DNA of 58,680 nt from JANNFX01 sp031380225 (GCA_031380225.1 JANNFX010000271.1:1-58680), one strand, 5' to 3'; positions 25,399 to 34,667 are shown, counted from the stretch's first letter. Notes: generated from the letters alone by a model not told the origin. Numbers and translations: made by a program.

Positions 25399-26325
25399 CT
25401 AAACAGTGCTGAGATCAAGGGCGTCCCGGGTGCCTGGCTTCATTTTTTTGTCGGGCTCAACGTGGATTGAAACGTCGGCGCCTTCGATGTCGGCTTCGAT
25501 TGCGGTCTCGATGCGGTCGCAAATGGCGTGCGAATCCTCAACCGTCATGGTTCCCGGAACGACCAAGTGAAACTCAATGAAAGTCGCGCGTCCGGCTTGG
25601 CGCGTGCGGATGTCGTGGGCTTCCAGAGCGCCGCCGCCGGCATTGACGATAATGGTCCGGATACGCGCTTGTATCTCTGGATCTGCAGAGCGGTCCATCA
25701 GCCCATCGACCGACATCGCCGCCAATTTGTATCCGGTCCATAGAATGTTGAGCGCGACCACCGATGCCATCAGAGGATCGAGAATGGTCCAGCCGGTGAT
25801 CAGCGCTAAAATCAAACCGGCCAGCACACCGATCGACGTCGCAACGTCAGTCGCGATATGCCAGCCGTCGGCAACGAGTGCCGGCGATGATTTACGGGTA
25901 CCTTGGCGGATCAGAAACCAGGACCAGGCGCCGTTTATAATGGCAGCGGCCGAATTGATGGTCAGGCCTAGTCCTGGTTCGCTCAATGGTCGCGGCGATA
26001 CGAAAGCCGCGTAGGACTCGTGAAAGATCATCAGTGCGGCCAGAATGACGAGCACGCTGCCAAATACGGATGAAATGTATTCCGCCTTATGGTGCCCGAA
26101 GGGGTGACTGCGGTCGGCCGGGCGTTCACTGATGGTGATTGCAACCAGGGCGGCGCCTGCGGTCAGCACATTGATGATGCTCTCGAGCGCGTCCGAATAA
26201 AGCGCCACGCTGCCGGTCACCCAATAAGCCACAAACTTCAATCCGAGCACAACTAAAGCGACAGCAATGCTGGCCGCCGCAATACGGCTGATCGAATATT
26301 CTGTGGGCGGGGAAACGTTGCGCAT
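25399..26325 (-). CDS. Cation diffusion facilitator family metal exporter
   Basis: Six-helix CDF transporter with a C-terminal cytoplasmic metal-sensing domain. The helix II metal site SDALESIIN (the family usually has D-x-x-x-D/H; here Asp-Ala-Leu-Glu-Ser), the loop HPFGHHKAEY, and the helix V site ADGWHIATDV are visible. The site composition (Asp with Glu-Ser; His/Asp in helix V) does not settle zinc versus iron or manganese. I chose the ATG at 26325; upstream starts at 26370 and 26385 add a weakly conserved leader. It converges with the POT gene. Confidence 0.88.
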   Translation of the reverse strand: MRNVSPPTEYSISRIAAASIAVALVVLGLKFVAYWVTGSVALYSDALESIINVLTAGAALVAITISERPADRSHPFGHHKAEYISSVFGSVLVILAALMIFHESYAAFVSPRPLSEPGLGLTINSAAAIINGAWSWFLIRQGTRKSSPALVADGWHIATDVATSIGVLAGLILALITGWTILDPLMASVVALNILWTGYKLAAMSVDGLMDRSADPEIQARIRTIIVNAGGGALEAHDIRTRQAGRATFIEFHLVVPGTMTVEDSHAICDRIETAIEADIEGADVSIHVEPDKKMKPGTRDALDLSTV

Positions 26326-26492
26326 CGCCAGTAGGTGCCAGAATTCCACTCCTGCCGCCAGCCGGGACATGCCCAGAGGTGACACCCTGGCGGTGATCTC
26401 CGCTTATCCACTAGGAAGCGGCGGCCGTGGTCCTGACAGCTGGCGAATCGGTGCCTAAGTCGATGCTTAAGTTTGTTTCAGGAGAACGCGTG

Positions 26493-27359
26493 ATGGCAAA
26501 TTTTACCACACATATTGCGGTTGGAACCGTGGCGGCGGGTGCATTGGCGACGCTGACTTTGGCGGCCGATGTAATTGCGCCTGAAAACCTGATCGCCGTG
26601 ACGATGGCGGGCGTTTTGGGCTCCGTCCTGCCTGATATCGATCTCAAAGAATCGCGGCCGAGCCGGGCGCTGTTCGCCGGCCTTGGGATTTTCTTCTCGT
26701 TCGCTGTGCTGTTTTCTTTCGCGACCAAATACTCGATTGCCGAACTATGGATCTTGTGGCTGGGCACGTTGGCCGGCGTGCGCTACCTTGGGCACGCTAT
26801 CTTCAATCGCATCGCGGTCCATCGCGGCATTTGGCATTCGCTGCTTGCCGGCGCCTTCTCGGCCGTAGCAACGGCGATTGTCTTTAAGACTATATTCGAC
26901 CGGCCCGATGGCGTCGCCTGGTTGGCGGCTGGGTTCCTGTTCATCGGCTATATGGTTCACCTGGTCCTCGATGAAATCTATTCGGTCGACGTTATGGATG
27001 TGCGTGTGAAGTCGTCGTTTGGAACGGCCGTCAAATTTTATGACGCGCGCTACCCGTATGCCTCGATGGGCATGGCATTGGCATTAGCGGGTGCTGTTAC
27101 GTTAGCGCCGTCGACCAAGATGTTTGTCGATGGCATCTCGTCTCGCAACTTGTGGGCTGGTCTCAATCAGCGCCTATTGCCGGAGCGCGCATGGTTTGGG
27201 ATTTTCAATCCGTCGGGCAAGATGGCGGAACCAGCCGCTGCCGCGCCTGTTGCACCGGTCGCCGGGGCAGCTCCCCAGTCTTCGACGTCGGCTTCACCGG
27301 TCACGACCGGTTCACTTCCCTCAACAGAAAAGTCGCAACCGGCTAAACCGAAAAAGTGA
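26493..27359 (+). CDS. DUF457/YdjM-family membrane-bound metal-dependent hydrolase-like protein
   Basis: Starts MANFTTHI and carries the histidine/aspartate pattern of the family: THIAVG, GVLGSVLPDID, HRGIWHSLLAG and VHLVLDEIYS, spread across four to five membrane helices. Members are often called inner-membrane metal-dependent hydrolases; no substrate is established. The C-terminal 40 residues are an Ala/Pro/Ser-rich tail not typical for the fold. AGGAGA precedes the ATG at 26493; a longer frame to 26427 is not needed. It overlaps the convergent YkgJ gene by 17 bases. Confidence 0.8.
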   Translation: MANFTTHIAVGTVAAGALATLTLAADVIAPENLIAVTMAGVLGSVLPDIDLKESRPSRALFAGLGIFFSFAVLFSFATKYSIAELWILWLGTLAGVRYLGHAIFNRIAVHRGIWHSLLAGAFSAVATAIVFKTIFDRPDGVAWLAAGFLFIGYMVHLVLDEIYSVDVMDVRVKSSFGTAVKFYDARYPYASMGMALALAGAVTLAPSTKMFVDGISSRNLWAGLNQRLLPERAWFGIFNPSGKMAEPAAAAPVAPVAGAAPQSSTSASPVTTGSLPSTEKSQPAKPKK

Positions 27360-27921
27360 GGCCGTGATTAGCCCTAGTAGGTTGAGCGCGTGAGTCTTCC
27401 GGCTCAACAACGATGAAATCGCGCTGCATCCCGCCAAGTGCAGGTGCGTCGATCGCAACGATCACTTGATCGTCGCGAACGTGGCCGAGGGTCTTGGTGC
27501 GGCCAGGCAGCACTAGAGTTGCATTGTGACCGGCCCAAACAATCACGTAGCTGCCTTCGCGCGCCGCATTGAGTGCCCACTGTTTAATCGTCGCTAAATA
27601 AGGTTCTTCTGACCAGGCATCTGGGCGCTCCGGATCGGTATGAATGGCAATGCGGCTGGCACCCGCTTCATAGTTGATCAGAAACTTGGCCTTCGCCGGT
27701 TTCCAGCGGTCGTCGAGGCCGGGCAGGCGCAGATATCCGCAATGGAAGCTGCGGCACGGTTCGGGGCGCGTTTCATAGATCGTGCAGCCGCTTTTGGGGT
27801 TGCAGTGTTTGCACCAGACGCCGCGCGGCTTTTCGAGAACGTCGATTTCGAGCAACTTGCAGCACATGGTGCAGCTGCCGCAGGAGCGGCCCGGAACCAG
27901 ATCAAGCTCAGCGTCCGCCAT
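27343..27921 (-). CDS. YkgJ-family cysteine cluster protein
   Basis: A 192-residue protein with the CxxCxxCC signature CGSCTMCCKLLEI near the N-terminus and further cysteines in WCKHCNPKSGC, RPEPCRSFHCGYL. The family is predicted to bind a Fe-S cluster or zinc; its function is unknown. The ATG at 27921 is chosen; a TTG five codons upstream is also in frame. 3' ends of this gene and the DUF457 gene overlap. Confidence 0.85.
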   Translation of the reverse strand: MADAELDLVPGRSCGSCTMCCKLLEIDVLEKPRGVWCKHCNPKSGCTIYETRPEPCRSFHCGYLRLPGLDDRWKPAKAKFLINYEAGASRIAIHTDPERPDAWSEEPYLATIKQWALNAAREGSYVIVWAGHNATLVLPGRTKTLGHVRDDQVIVAIDAPALGGMQRDFIVVEPEDSRAQPTRANHGLTFSV

Positions 27922-27999
27922 GGTCTCGCCTTTCAACTCTTCTAGGCCAATTCGTCCCTACCCAGCCGGTTTGACGCGTTGACCGCCGCACTACCTTAC

Positions 28000-28926
28000 A
28001 TGACAAGCCAGACTGTTCCAGCCGGGAGACCGAATGTGCCGCCACGCCGTCAGCGTTTGCTGTTGATCCATAACGCCATCGCCGGTGTTAGGGGTAGGTC
28101 GTTAGCCGGCGATGTTGTGGCAGAACTTACGCGCGCTGGGGCGACGGTGACGCGAGCGGCGCCTGGTGAAGCGGAAATGCGCCGTTTAGCTGAGACCGCC
28201 GAAGCAAACTTTGACGCCATCATTGCCGCTGGAGGTGATGGCACCGTTCGCGCGTTGGCCGCCGCACTGGGCACACAAACTGTTCCGATCGGCCTGGTTC
28301 CCATGGGCACCGGCAATGTGCTCGCCGCCGAAGTGGCGCTGCCAAAGCGCGCCCGTGCTTTGGCTGATTTAATTCTGAATGGCCGCGCCGTTCGCATTGA
28401 AGGCGCGCGCGTCAATGGCCAGCCGTTCTTTTTGATGACCGGCGCTGGCTTCGATGGCGCTGCTGTTAAAGGCCTCGACACGCCATTGAAGCGAAAGATA
28501 GGCAAGGCGGCTTATACGGTGCCAGGGCTTCGGGCTGTTGCAGCGCCATTGCCTAAACTTGAATTGGAAATTGACGGCAAGCCTTACAGCGCCAATTGGG
28601 TCGTGTTCGCCAACGGGCATCGTTATGGCGGGCCGTTTACGATCACGCGCAAGGCCGACTTGCGGAAGCCGGGGCTGCAGGCGGTCTTGATCAATTCAGG
28701 AAGCAAGCTCGCGCAGCTGCGTCAGTTGACGCGGCTTGGTCTCGGCAATCTCGAACGCGATAGCGGTGTCGAAGTGATCCCGTGCCACCACGCAACGGTG
28801 AGGTCCGCGTCACCGGTCCTCGTGCAATGCGATGGTGATTTCTTTGGCGAAACACCGATCACCGTCGAAGCCGGCGGGCCAGCGTTTCATTTCATCGTTC
28901 CCGACGCCTACGCAAACGGCGCATGA
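28000..28926 (+). CDS. Diacylglycerol/lipid kinase-family protein
   Basis: A DAG-kinase catalytic-domain protein of YegS/BmrU type. The nucleotide motif is IIAAGGDGTVRALAAAL near residue 80, followed by PMGTGNVLA; the second domain has TGAGFDGAAV and ends with CDGDFFGETP. Members phosphorylate diacylglycerol, sphingoid bases or other lipids; the substrate is not deducible. The ATG at 28000 is used; a TTG at 27979 is also in frame. Confidence 0.87.
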   Translation: MTSQTVPAGRPNVPPRRQRLLLIHNAIAGVRGRSLAGDVVAELTRAGATVTRAAPGEAEMRRLAETAEANFDAIIAAGGDGTVRALAAALGTQTVPIGLVPMGTGNVLAAEVALPKRARALADLILNGRAVRIEGARVNGQPFFLMTGAGFDGAAVKGLDTPLKRKIGKAAYTVPGLRAVAAPLPKLELEIDGKPYSANWVVFANGHRYGGPFTITRKADLRKPGLQAVLINSGSKLAQLRQLTRLGLGNLERDSGVEVIPCHHATVRSASPVLVQCDGDFFGETPITVEAGGPAFHFIVPDAYANGA

Positions 28927-28958
28927 TCAGCTGCTTCAGCAATTCCGCAATTCGGCGG

Positions 28959-28998
28959 CTGTAGGTCGGGCTGAGCCCTTGCGAAGCCCGACCTACAG
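28959..28998. repeat. Perfect palindrome at the 3' ends of the lipid kinase and ETF-QO genes
   Basis: Two 14-base arms, CTGTAGGTCGGGCT (28959-28972) and AGCCCGACCTACAG (28985-28998), are perfect complements around a 12-base loop. The element lies between convergent genes, 6 bases from the ETF-QO stop, where it can form a hairpin in either transcript and serve as a bidirectional terminator. The GTAGG end and GAAGCC-type loop resemble the short palindromic elements scattered in Hyphomicrobiales genomes. Confidence 0.85.
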
Positions 28999-29004
28999 AA
29001 CAAC

Positions 29005-30687
29005 TCACATCCCCGCGTAATTCGGACCGCCGCCACCTTCTGGGCAGACCCAAGTGATGTTCTCGGCCGGGTCCTTGATATCGCAGGTTTTGCAATGGAC
29101 GCAGTTCTGCGCGTTGATTTGGAAGCGCGGCGCGCCGTTTTGATCCTTGACGATTTCATAGACGCCGGCCGGGCAATAACGTTGCGCCGGTTCGGCATAG
29201 TCCGGCAGATTACGTGCCACCGGAATTGACGGGTCGGCGAGCTTCAGATGCACCGGCTGATCTTCCTCGTGATTGGTGCCGGAAAACGCAACGCTGGTCA
29301 GCTTGTCAAAGGTCAATACGCCATCAGGCTTCGGATAGGAGATGGGTTCGTAGCGGTTGGCGTAGTTGAGACTCGCTGCATCGCTTTTCTTGTGTTTCCA
29401 GGTTCCAAACGGTGACAGGCCGAAGAAAATGGTGCGGAACCACATGTCGATACCGCCAAGCGGAATGCCGAGCGCAGTGCCGAAGCGCGACCAAATCGGT
29501 TTGGAGTTGCGAACTTTCTTCAGGTCTTCGCCAATAGCGCCGTCACGAACGGCAGACTCGTAGCTTGTAAGTTCGTCGTGCTGGTGGCCGCCCGTAACGG
29601 CTGCGAATACGGCCTCGGCCGCTTCGATGCCCGATAGCATGGCGTTATGGCTGCCTTTGATGCGGGGCACGTTGACCATGCCGGCCGCACAGCCAAGCAG
29701 CAAACCGCCAGGAACCGTCAATTTCGGCAGCGACTGCCAACCGCCTTCGCTGATCGCGCGGGCGCCGTAAGCAATGCGTTTGCCGCCCTCGAAAAACTTG
29801 CGAATGCTGGGGTGAGTTTTGAAGCGCTGGAACTCATCATAAGGCGAGATGTACGGGTTCTTGTAATTGAGGTGGATGACGTAGCCGGCCGACACCAGAT
29901 TTTTGCCGTAGTGATAGACAAACGCGCCGCCGCCGGTTGAGTTGTCCAGCGGCCATCCAAAAGCATGCAGCACCAGGCCCGGTTGATGCTTTTCCGGCGC
30001 GACTTCCCAAAGCTCTTTGATGCCGATGCCATACTTTTGTGGCTCAGCGTCTCTGTCGAGTTGGAATTTTGAAATCAATTGCTTGGCGAGCGAACCGCGC
30101 ACGCCTTCGGCGATCAACGTGTATTTGCCGCGCAGTTCCATGCCGCGCACGAAACTGTCTTTCGGAACGCCATCGCGGCCGACTCCCATGTCTCCTGTCG
30201 CGACGCCAACCACCGCCCCCTTGTCATCGTAAAGCACTTCGGTGGCGGCAAAGCCTGGGTAAATTTCAACGCCGAGCTCCGCAGCTTTTTCACCCATCCA
30301 TCGGCAGAGTGCGCCAAGGCTAACGATGTAGTTGCCGTGATTGTTCATCAGCGGCGGCATCATCATGTTGGGCAACTTTAAGTCACCGGCTGGGCCAAGA
30401 TAATAGAAGCGGTCTTCGCTGACTGGCGTGTCAATCGGCGCGCCTTGTTCTTTCCAATCAGGCAGCAATCGATTGAGGCCGACAGGGTCGATGACGGCGC
30501 CTGACAAAATGTGCGCGCCAACCTCGGAGCCTTTTTCGATGACGACGACCGACACTTCTTTGTTGGCGGCAGAGGCGAGCTGTTTGAGGCGGATCGCGGC
30601 CGACAGTCCGGCGGGACCGGCACCTACCACGACCACGTCGAACTCCATCGCATCGCGCTGCGGCAGTTCAGCCCCATTTCCCGTCAT
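29005..30687 (-). CDS. Electron transfer flavoprotein-ubiquinone oxidoreductase
   Basis: Membrane-associated flavoprotein passing electrons from ETF to ubiquinone. FAD motif VVVGAGPAGLSAAI is near residue 20, the ubiquinone/FAD region includes GAHILSGAVIDP, and a [4Fe-4S] cluster is held by C529, C532, C535 and C548 close to the C-terminus (NCVHCKTCDIKDP). 560 residues fits the family. The ETF alpha/beta genes are not in this window. It is divergent from the uracil-DNA glycosylase gene, a neighbourhood seen in other alphaproteobacteria. Confidence 0.96.
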   Translation of the reverse strand: MTGNGAELPQRDAMEFDVVVVGAGPAGLSAAIRLKQLASAANKEVSVVVIEKGSEVGAHILSGAVIDPVGLNRLLPDWKEQGAPIDTPVSEDRFYYLGPAGDLKLPNMMMPPLMNNHGNYIVSLGALCRWMGEKAAELGVEIYPGFAATEVLYDDKGAVVGVATGDMGVGRDGVPKDSFVRGMELRGKYTLIAEGVRGSLAKQLISKFQLDRDAEPQKYGIGIKELWEVAPEKHQPGLVLHAFGWPLDNSTGGGAFVYHYGKNLVSAGYVIHLNYKNPYISPYDEFQRFKTHPSIRKFFEGGKRIAYGARAISEGGWQSLPKLTVPGGLLLGCAAGMVNVPRIKGSHNAMLSGIEAAEAVFAAVTGGHQHDELTSYESAVRDGAIGEDLKKVRNSKPIWSRFGTALGIPLGGIDMWFRTIFFGLSPFGTWKHKKSDAASLNYANRYEPISYPKPDGVLTFDKLTSVAFSGTNHEEDQPVHLKLADPSIPVARNLPDYAEPAQRYCPAGVYEIVKDQNGAPRFQINAQNCVHCKTCDIKDPAENITWVCPEGGGGPNYAGM

Positions 30688-30826
30688 CTTCGGCTGGTCC
30701 TTATATAAAATCGATCAGTTCGAATAAGTCCCGTGCACAAAGACCGCAAGGGCTGCGGGCTTAGGCGCGACAGAACGGCTCAAAGTTGCTGAAACTATTC
30801 CAGGAACGGGCTAGACCGGCGCCACA

Positions 30827-31708
30827 ATGGATGAAACCGCCCGCCGCTCTGCGTTAGCCGCCGTCCTCGCCTGGCACGAGGCGATGGGCGCTGATGCGGC
30901 TGTCAGCGATAAAGCGATCGATTGGCTAGCGCGAGCCGGGAACGCCCCTGGCGCTGACTATAGTCTGCCGGGCGCCGATGTGCGAAACGACGCAACGGTC
31001 AGTGTGCCAGGCCGCCCCGCGCCAGCCATACCGGTGGTTCCGCAGCAACGGGCAAGTCTGTTACCAGCAACTCAGACATCACATCCCCGGCCGGCCGTTA
31101 ATCCGGCGACGGAACGTATTACAAAACCTTTAGCGGCCTGGTCGGTCAAAGCCCAAACACTTGCCGGGCTTGAAGCGGAACTGAGAGCCTATGACGGTTG
31201 CGGTCTCAAGGCGACGGCATCGAACTTGTGTTTCTATCGCGGTGCTGACAAGGCCCGGTTGATGATCATCGGCGAAGCGCCAGGACGTGATGAGGATATT
31301 GAAGGCAAACCGTTCGTTGGCCGCGCCGGGCAGTTGCTTGACAAAATGTTGACGTCGATAGGTTTGACCGCCGAACAGGTTCACATCACGAATGTTGTCT
31401 ATTGGCGTCCGCCCGGCAATCGCACGCCGAGCCCGGCGGAGGCAATTCAATGCGCACCGTTCCTGTCGCGCCAAATTGAGCTGGTGGAACCAGATGTATT
31501 GATGTTGCTCGGCGCGGTTGCAGCTAAACAAATCCTTGATACCGCCGATGGCATTTTGCGGCTGCGCGGTAACTGGTTCGAAACATCTGTAAACGGACGC
31601 ACAATAAAGACGATGCCGTCACTGCATCCGGCCTATCTTTTGCGCACGCCAGCGGCGAAACGGCAAGCTTGGCGCGATTTTCTAGCGGTCAAAGCCGCGC
31701 TTTACTGA
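30827..31708 (+). CDS. Uracil-DNA glycosylase, family 4-like
   Basis: Removes uracil from DNA; works alongside dut in keeping uracil out. Residues up to ~110 are a variable, proline-rich N-terminal region; the domain follows with the motif GEAPGRDED (catalytic-region), PFVGRAGQLLDKML, and SLHPAYLLR. Family-4 enzymes bind a [4Fe-4S] cluster with four cysteines; here the cysteine normally in KCRPPGNR is tryptophan (YWRPPGNR), while the one in IQCAPFL remains, so the cluster is probably absent, as I recall in other alphaproteobacterial members. Confidence 0.87.
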   Translation: MDETARRSALAAVLAWHEAMGADAAVSDKAIDWLARAGNAPGADYSLPGADVRNDATVSVPGRPAPAIPVVPQQRASLLPATQTSHPRPAVNPATERITKPLAAWSVKAQTLAGLEAELRAYDGCGLKATASNLCFYRGADKARLMIIGEAPGRDEDIEGKPFVGRAGQLLDKMLTSIGLTAEQVHITNVVYWRPPGNRTPSPAEAIQCAPFLSRQIELVEPDVLMLLGAVAAKQILDTADGILRLRGNWFETSVNGRTIKTMPSLHPAYLLRTPAAKRQAWRDFLAVKAALY

Positions 31709-31859
31709 CGTTTTAGGCAAAAGACTAACTGAATTGCGAGATACGCGAAATTTTATGGATTGACTTAAAGGTAATTCGATCTGGGTCCGGTACATTTCAC
31801 TCAAATGATCTGCGATTTGCGCATTCAATTGTGCGCGTCAAATGATTGGAGTGAACGAA

Positions 31860-32360
31860 GTGACCAATCGTCTCGTCTATTTGCGACCCATGCGTCTCGT
31901 GCATATTCGCGCGATGGGCCCCTATAGCGAGGCCCGCGGAGCCGCGTGGACACGGATGTTCGAATGGCTGTCCAATCGCGGCAAGCACAAAATGCCGGGA
32001 TGTGGCTATGGCCTGATGCTCGACGATCCAAAAGTTACGCCTCGCGACGAGTGCCGTTATGATGCCTGCGTCGATCTCGCCACTGTCGGCGAAGCAGGTC
32101 TCGATGCCGGTGTCATGATCCGGCGATTGCCGATCGGCGCGTTTGCGCGCACGCGCCACACTGGTTCGTATTCAAAAATGAACGAAACCGCGCGCGCATT
32201 GCGTGATACGTGGCTGCCCCAGAATGGATTGTTAGTCGACAAGCGCCGGCCATTTGTCGAAATTTATCTCGACGATCCGCGGCTTGCTCAGGAAGACAAA
32301 TGCCGCAGCGAGTGCTGCATTCCGGTGCTTCCGGATGTGGGGTCTATCGAGGTGGCTTAA
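31860..32360 (+). CDS. GyrI-like/AraC effector-binding domain protein
   Basis: A 166-residue SOUL/GyrI-like small-molecule-binding fold (PMRLVHIRAMGPYSE, FARTRHTGSYSKMNETARAL, FVEIYLDDPR, CCIPV at the end). Members bind drugs or dyes, or act as ligand sensors or hydrolases; no DNA-binding domain is attached here. I use the GTG at 31860, which has GGAG 8 bases upstream, over the ATG at 31842 with no ribosome site. A TTGCGCAT-CAATTGTGCG sequence lies just upstream. Confidence 0.82.
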   Translation: MTNRLVYLRPMRLVHIRAMGPYSEARGAAWTRMFEWLSNRGKHKMPGCGYGLMLDDPKVTPRDECRYDACVDLATVGEAGLDAGVMIRRLPIGAFARTRHTGSYSKMNETARALRDTWLPQNGLLVDKRRPFVEIYLDDPRLAQEDKCRSECCIPVLPDVGSIEVA

Positions 32361-32458
32361 CGCCGTTTACTGGCCCAGGCCAATTTCAGCTGTATTGACA
32401 CTTGCGCAGTGCCATCTGACCTGTGAGACTTTGCGTCTCGCATTCAGATGAGATCACC

Positions 32459-33001
32459 ATGTCCCGCATCGACGAAAGCCGTCCGTTCATTCCCGTGCGC
32501 ATCGCGGTTCTGACCATGTCAGATACGCGCGATTTGAAAGACGACACATCGGGCGCTGCCTTGGTTTCAATGATTGAAGAGGCCGGCCACGTTGTCGCTG
32601 ACCGCAAATTGGTGCGTGACGACATCGCCGCCATTCGCGCCATCGCCCAAGCTTGGATTGACGACCAAGGCGTCGACGTCATCATCACCACTGGCGGCAC
32701 CGGCTTTACCGGCCGCGACGTCACACCCGAAGCGCTGACACCGCTGTTTGAAAAGCATATCGACGGCTTCTCGGCGGTGTTTCACCAGATCTCGTTTCAG
32801 AAGATTGAAACGTCAACGATTCAATCGCGCGCGTGCGGCGGCGTCGCCAAAGGCACGCTGATTTTCTGCTTGCCCGGCTCAACAGGTGCCTGCCGTGATG
32901 GGTGGAACGGAATTCTGAAATGGCAGCTCGATAATCGGCACCGGCCGTGTAATTTCGTCGAGATCATGCCTCGCATGGAAGAGCACCGCCGCGGCAGTTA
33001 A
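32459..33001 (+). CDS. moaB: Molybdenum cofactor biosynthesis protein B
   Basis: A 180-residue MoaB/Mog-type protein. The adenylation-domain motif TTGGTGFTGRDVTPEAL and the loop GTLIFCLPGSTGACRDGW are present, ending NFVEIMPRMEEH. It adenylates molybdopterin before molybdenum insertion. The ATG at 32459 (MSRIDES) is taken; 12 more codons are open upstream. No other moa or moe genes are close by. Confidence 0.93.
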   Translation: MSRIDESRPFIPVRIAVLTMSDTRDLKDDTSGAALVSMIEEAGHVVADRKLVRDDIAAIRAIAQAWIDDQGVDVIITTGGTGFTGRDVTPEALTPLFEKHIDGFSAVFHQISFQKIETSTIQSRACGGVAKGTLIFCLPGSTGACRDGWNGILKWQLDNRHRPCNFVEIMPRMEEHRRGS

Positions 33002-33084
33002 ACCTCGGCGTGTCATTTTCCCTTTCAATCATCGCGCAGTCTGCGTAGTTTCCGCGGTCGTGGGCATGAATGAGGCAGCGGCAC

Positions 33085-33498
33085 ATGAATATGTCGGACT
33101 GGAAAAACGCGGAAGCGCCAAGTTTGGCCGTGTTTGAGGCCCTCGCCTCAGCCGCCTGGGAGCGATTGCCGTCCAATTTCCGGCAAATGTGCGGAGATCT
33201 CGTCATTCGCGTCGAGGATTTCGCGCTCGATGAGGTTCTAGACGAACTGGACATCGAAGACGCGTTTGATCTCATGGGGCTGTATCAGGGCGTCAGCCTG
33301 GACAAGAAATCGGGCGGCGACCAACCATCTGAGCCCGACATGGTCTTCTTGTACCGGCGCCCGATCCTCGATTTTTGGGCAGACGGAGAAGAAACCCTTG
33401 GAAACATCATTGCGCACGTCCTAATCCACGAAATCGGCCATCATTTTGGCTTTTCAGATGAGGATATGGAAACCATCGAAGAGGAAACTGCGGCCTAA
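33085..33498 (+). CDS. Zincin-like metallopeptidase-family protein (minimal form)
   Basis: A 137-residue protein with HEIGHHFGFSDEDM: H115, E116, H119 and the following His120/Asp form the HExxHHxGxxDxxM signature of the minimal metallopeptidase (DUF1025-like) family. The N-terminal half is helical and acidic. Target unknown. Starts at 33070, 33085 and 33091 are all in frame; 33085 has GGCAGCGG upstream. Confidence 0.85.
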   Translation: MNMSDWKNAEAPSLAVFEALASAAWERLPSNFRQMCGDLVIRVEDFALDEVLDELDIEDAFDLMGLYQGVSLDKKSGGDQPSEPDMVFLYRRPILDFWADGEETLGNIIAHVLIHEIGHHFGFSDEDMETIEEETAA

Positions 33499-33613
33499 CG
33501 GCCACTTTTTCGTGTGGTCTGGGGTAGCCAGCTTGCTCATGACAGCCGGGCAGAGTATTTTTGCGGAACGGGGCCAAATCCCTCAAACAAAATTAGGGCG
33601 TTGCGGTGTGGGC

Positions 33614-34129
33614 ATGAACTCGTTTTGTCGGCATGTTGTGTTAGCCGGGCTTCTGCTCATTGCGCCGTTTGCCGGTACGGTGGCGGCTGAAGACGTGCCG
33701 ACTCCCGAGGAATATGCCGCGCAAGCCGGCGGGGATGCGGTCGTGATGCCACCGGGGGGTTTCACGCTCGATGGCCGCAAACAATGGTGCGGCAAGCGCC
33801 CAACCGTCGTCGACGACCAACTCGACGACTATGGCGCCGCCTATCCCGGCTTTCTGATTTTCAATTCCAGGCTGATGGAGAAGGTCTCAAAGCCAGTCAA
33901 GCTATGGATTTTCGCCCACGAATGCGGCCATCAGTTCCGCGGCCCGGACGAGGCCACGGCTGACTGTTTCGCCGTTCAGCGGGGCCGCCGCGAAGGCTGG
34001 CTGGATCAGAGCGGCCTCGACGAGGTTTGCCATTTTATCTCGCCGGCACGCGGCGATAGCATGCATTTTTCGGGCAGTTATCGCTGCGAATACATGCGTG
34101 AATGCTTCTCGGAACAAGCTGTCCGCTAG
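33614..34129 (+). CDS. Secreted putative zinc peptidase-like hypothetical protein
   Basis: A 171-residue protein with a signal peptide (VVLAGLLLIAPFAGTVAA, cleavage near residue 25) and a periplasmic HExxH zinc-binding motif, H102-E103-C-G-H106, followed by E113 in PDEATADCFA, the spacing of a gluzincin-like third ligand. Six cysteines in the mature part may form disulfides. No named family. The chosen start at 33614 gives the intact signal peptide; an open frame to 33446 overlaps the preceding gene. Confidence 0.65.
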   Translation: MNSFCRHVVLAGLLLIAPFAGTVAAEDVPTPEEYAAQAGGDAVVMPPGGFTLDGRKQWCGKRPTVVDDQLDDYGAAYPGFLIFNSRLMEKVSKPVKLWIFAHECGHQFRGPDEATADCFAVQRGRREGWLDQSGLDEVCHFISPARGDSMHFSGSYRCEYMRECFSEQAVR

Positions 34130-34217
34130 TGGTACAAAAAATCTGCAAAAAAGTTATCCCCGCGAAACGCGGCGCTATTAACCTGCTTTCAGGACCAATT
34201 TCTGAGGCAAGGTTAAC

Positions 34218-34667
34218 GTGGTGGGTTTGAAAGATGCATCGAAGAACTTGCTGTCGCTGGCAGAGGCGCTCTACCAGTGGACGGGCGCGCTGGCGGGCCT
34301 CGACGGCACGCGGCGCGAGAAGGTTGCTGGCTTCGCGTCCGCGATCGCCGATACCCTGGCCCGGCTGGCCGACGCGCTGCTGCGGCTTGAGCAGAACCCG
34401 GCCGACATCACGGCGAAACGCCAAACCGTCCGCGACTTTGGCCGCATCTCGGGCTATCTCGAAACCATGGTCGGTGTGCTGCAGCATCACCTTGACGGCC
34501 GCAAGCTGGCTGGCGTTAAACGGCGCCTGGAAGGCCTGAGTCCAGGCATCGATCTAGCGATCGACCCAGGGTCTGCCAACACTGCCCAATGGGCCAAGAT
34601 CAGTGCGGATAGGATTATCGCCGCCGAGGGCTACTTCAGGGCCCTGGCCGACAGTTTGAGAGCCTAG
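34218..34667 (+). CDS. Hypothetical helical protein
   Basis: A 149-residue, alanine/leucine-rich protein that looks all-alpha (e.g. NLLSLAEALYQWTGALAG, LARLADALLRLEQNP), soluble, without signal peptide or membrane segment. No family recognised. The start is a GTG at 34218 or the adjacent GTG at 34221, with AAGG upstream. It is 84 bases before leuD. Confidence 0.5.
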   Translation: MVGLKDASKNLLSLAEALYQWTGALAGLDGTRREKVAGFASAIADTLARLADALLRLEQNPADITAKRQTVRDFGRISGYLETMVGVLQHHLDGRKLAGVKRRLEGLSPGIDLAIDPGSANTAQWAKISADRIIAAEGYFRALADSLRA

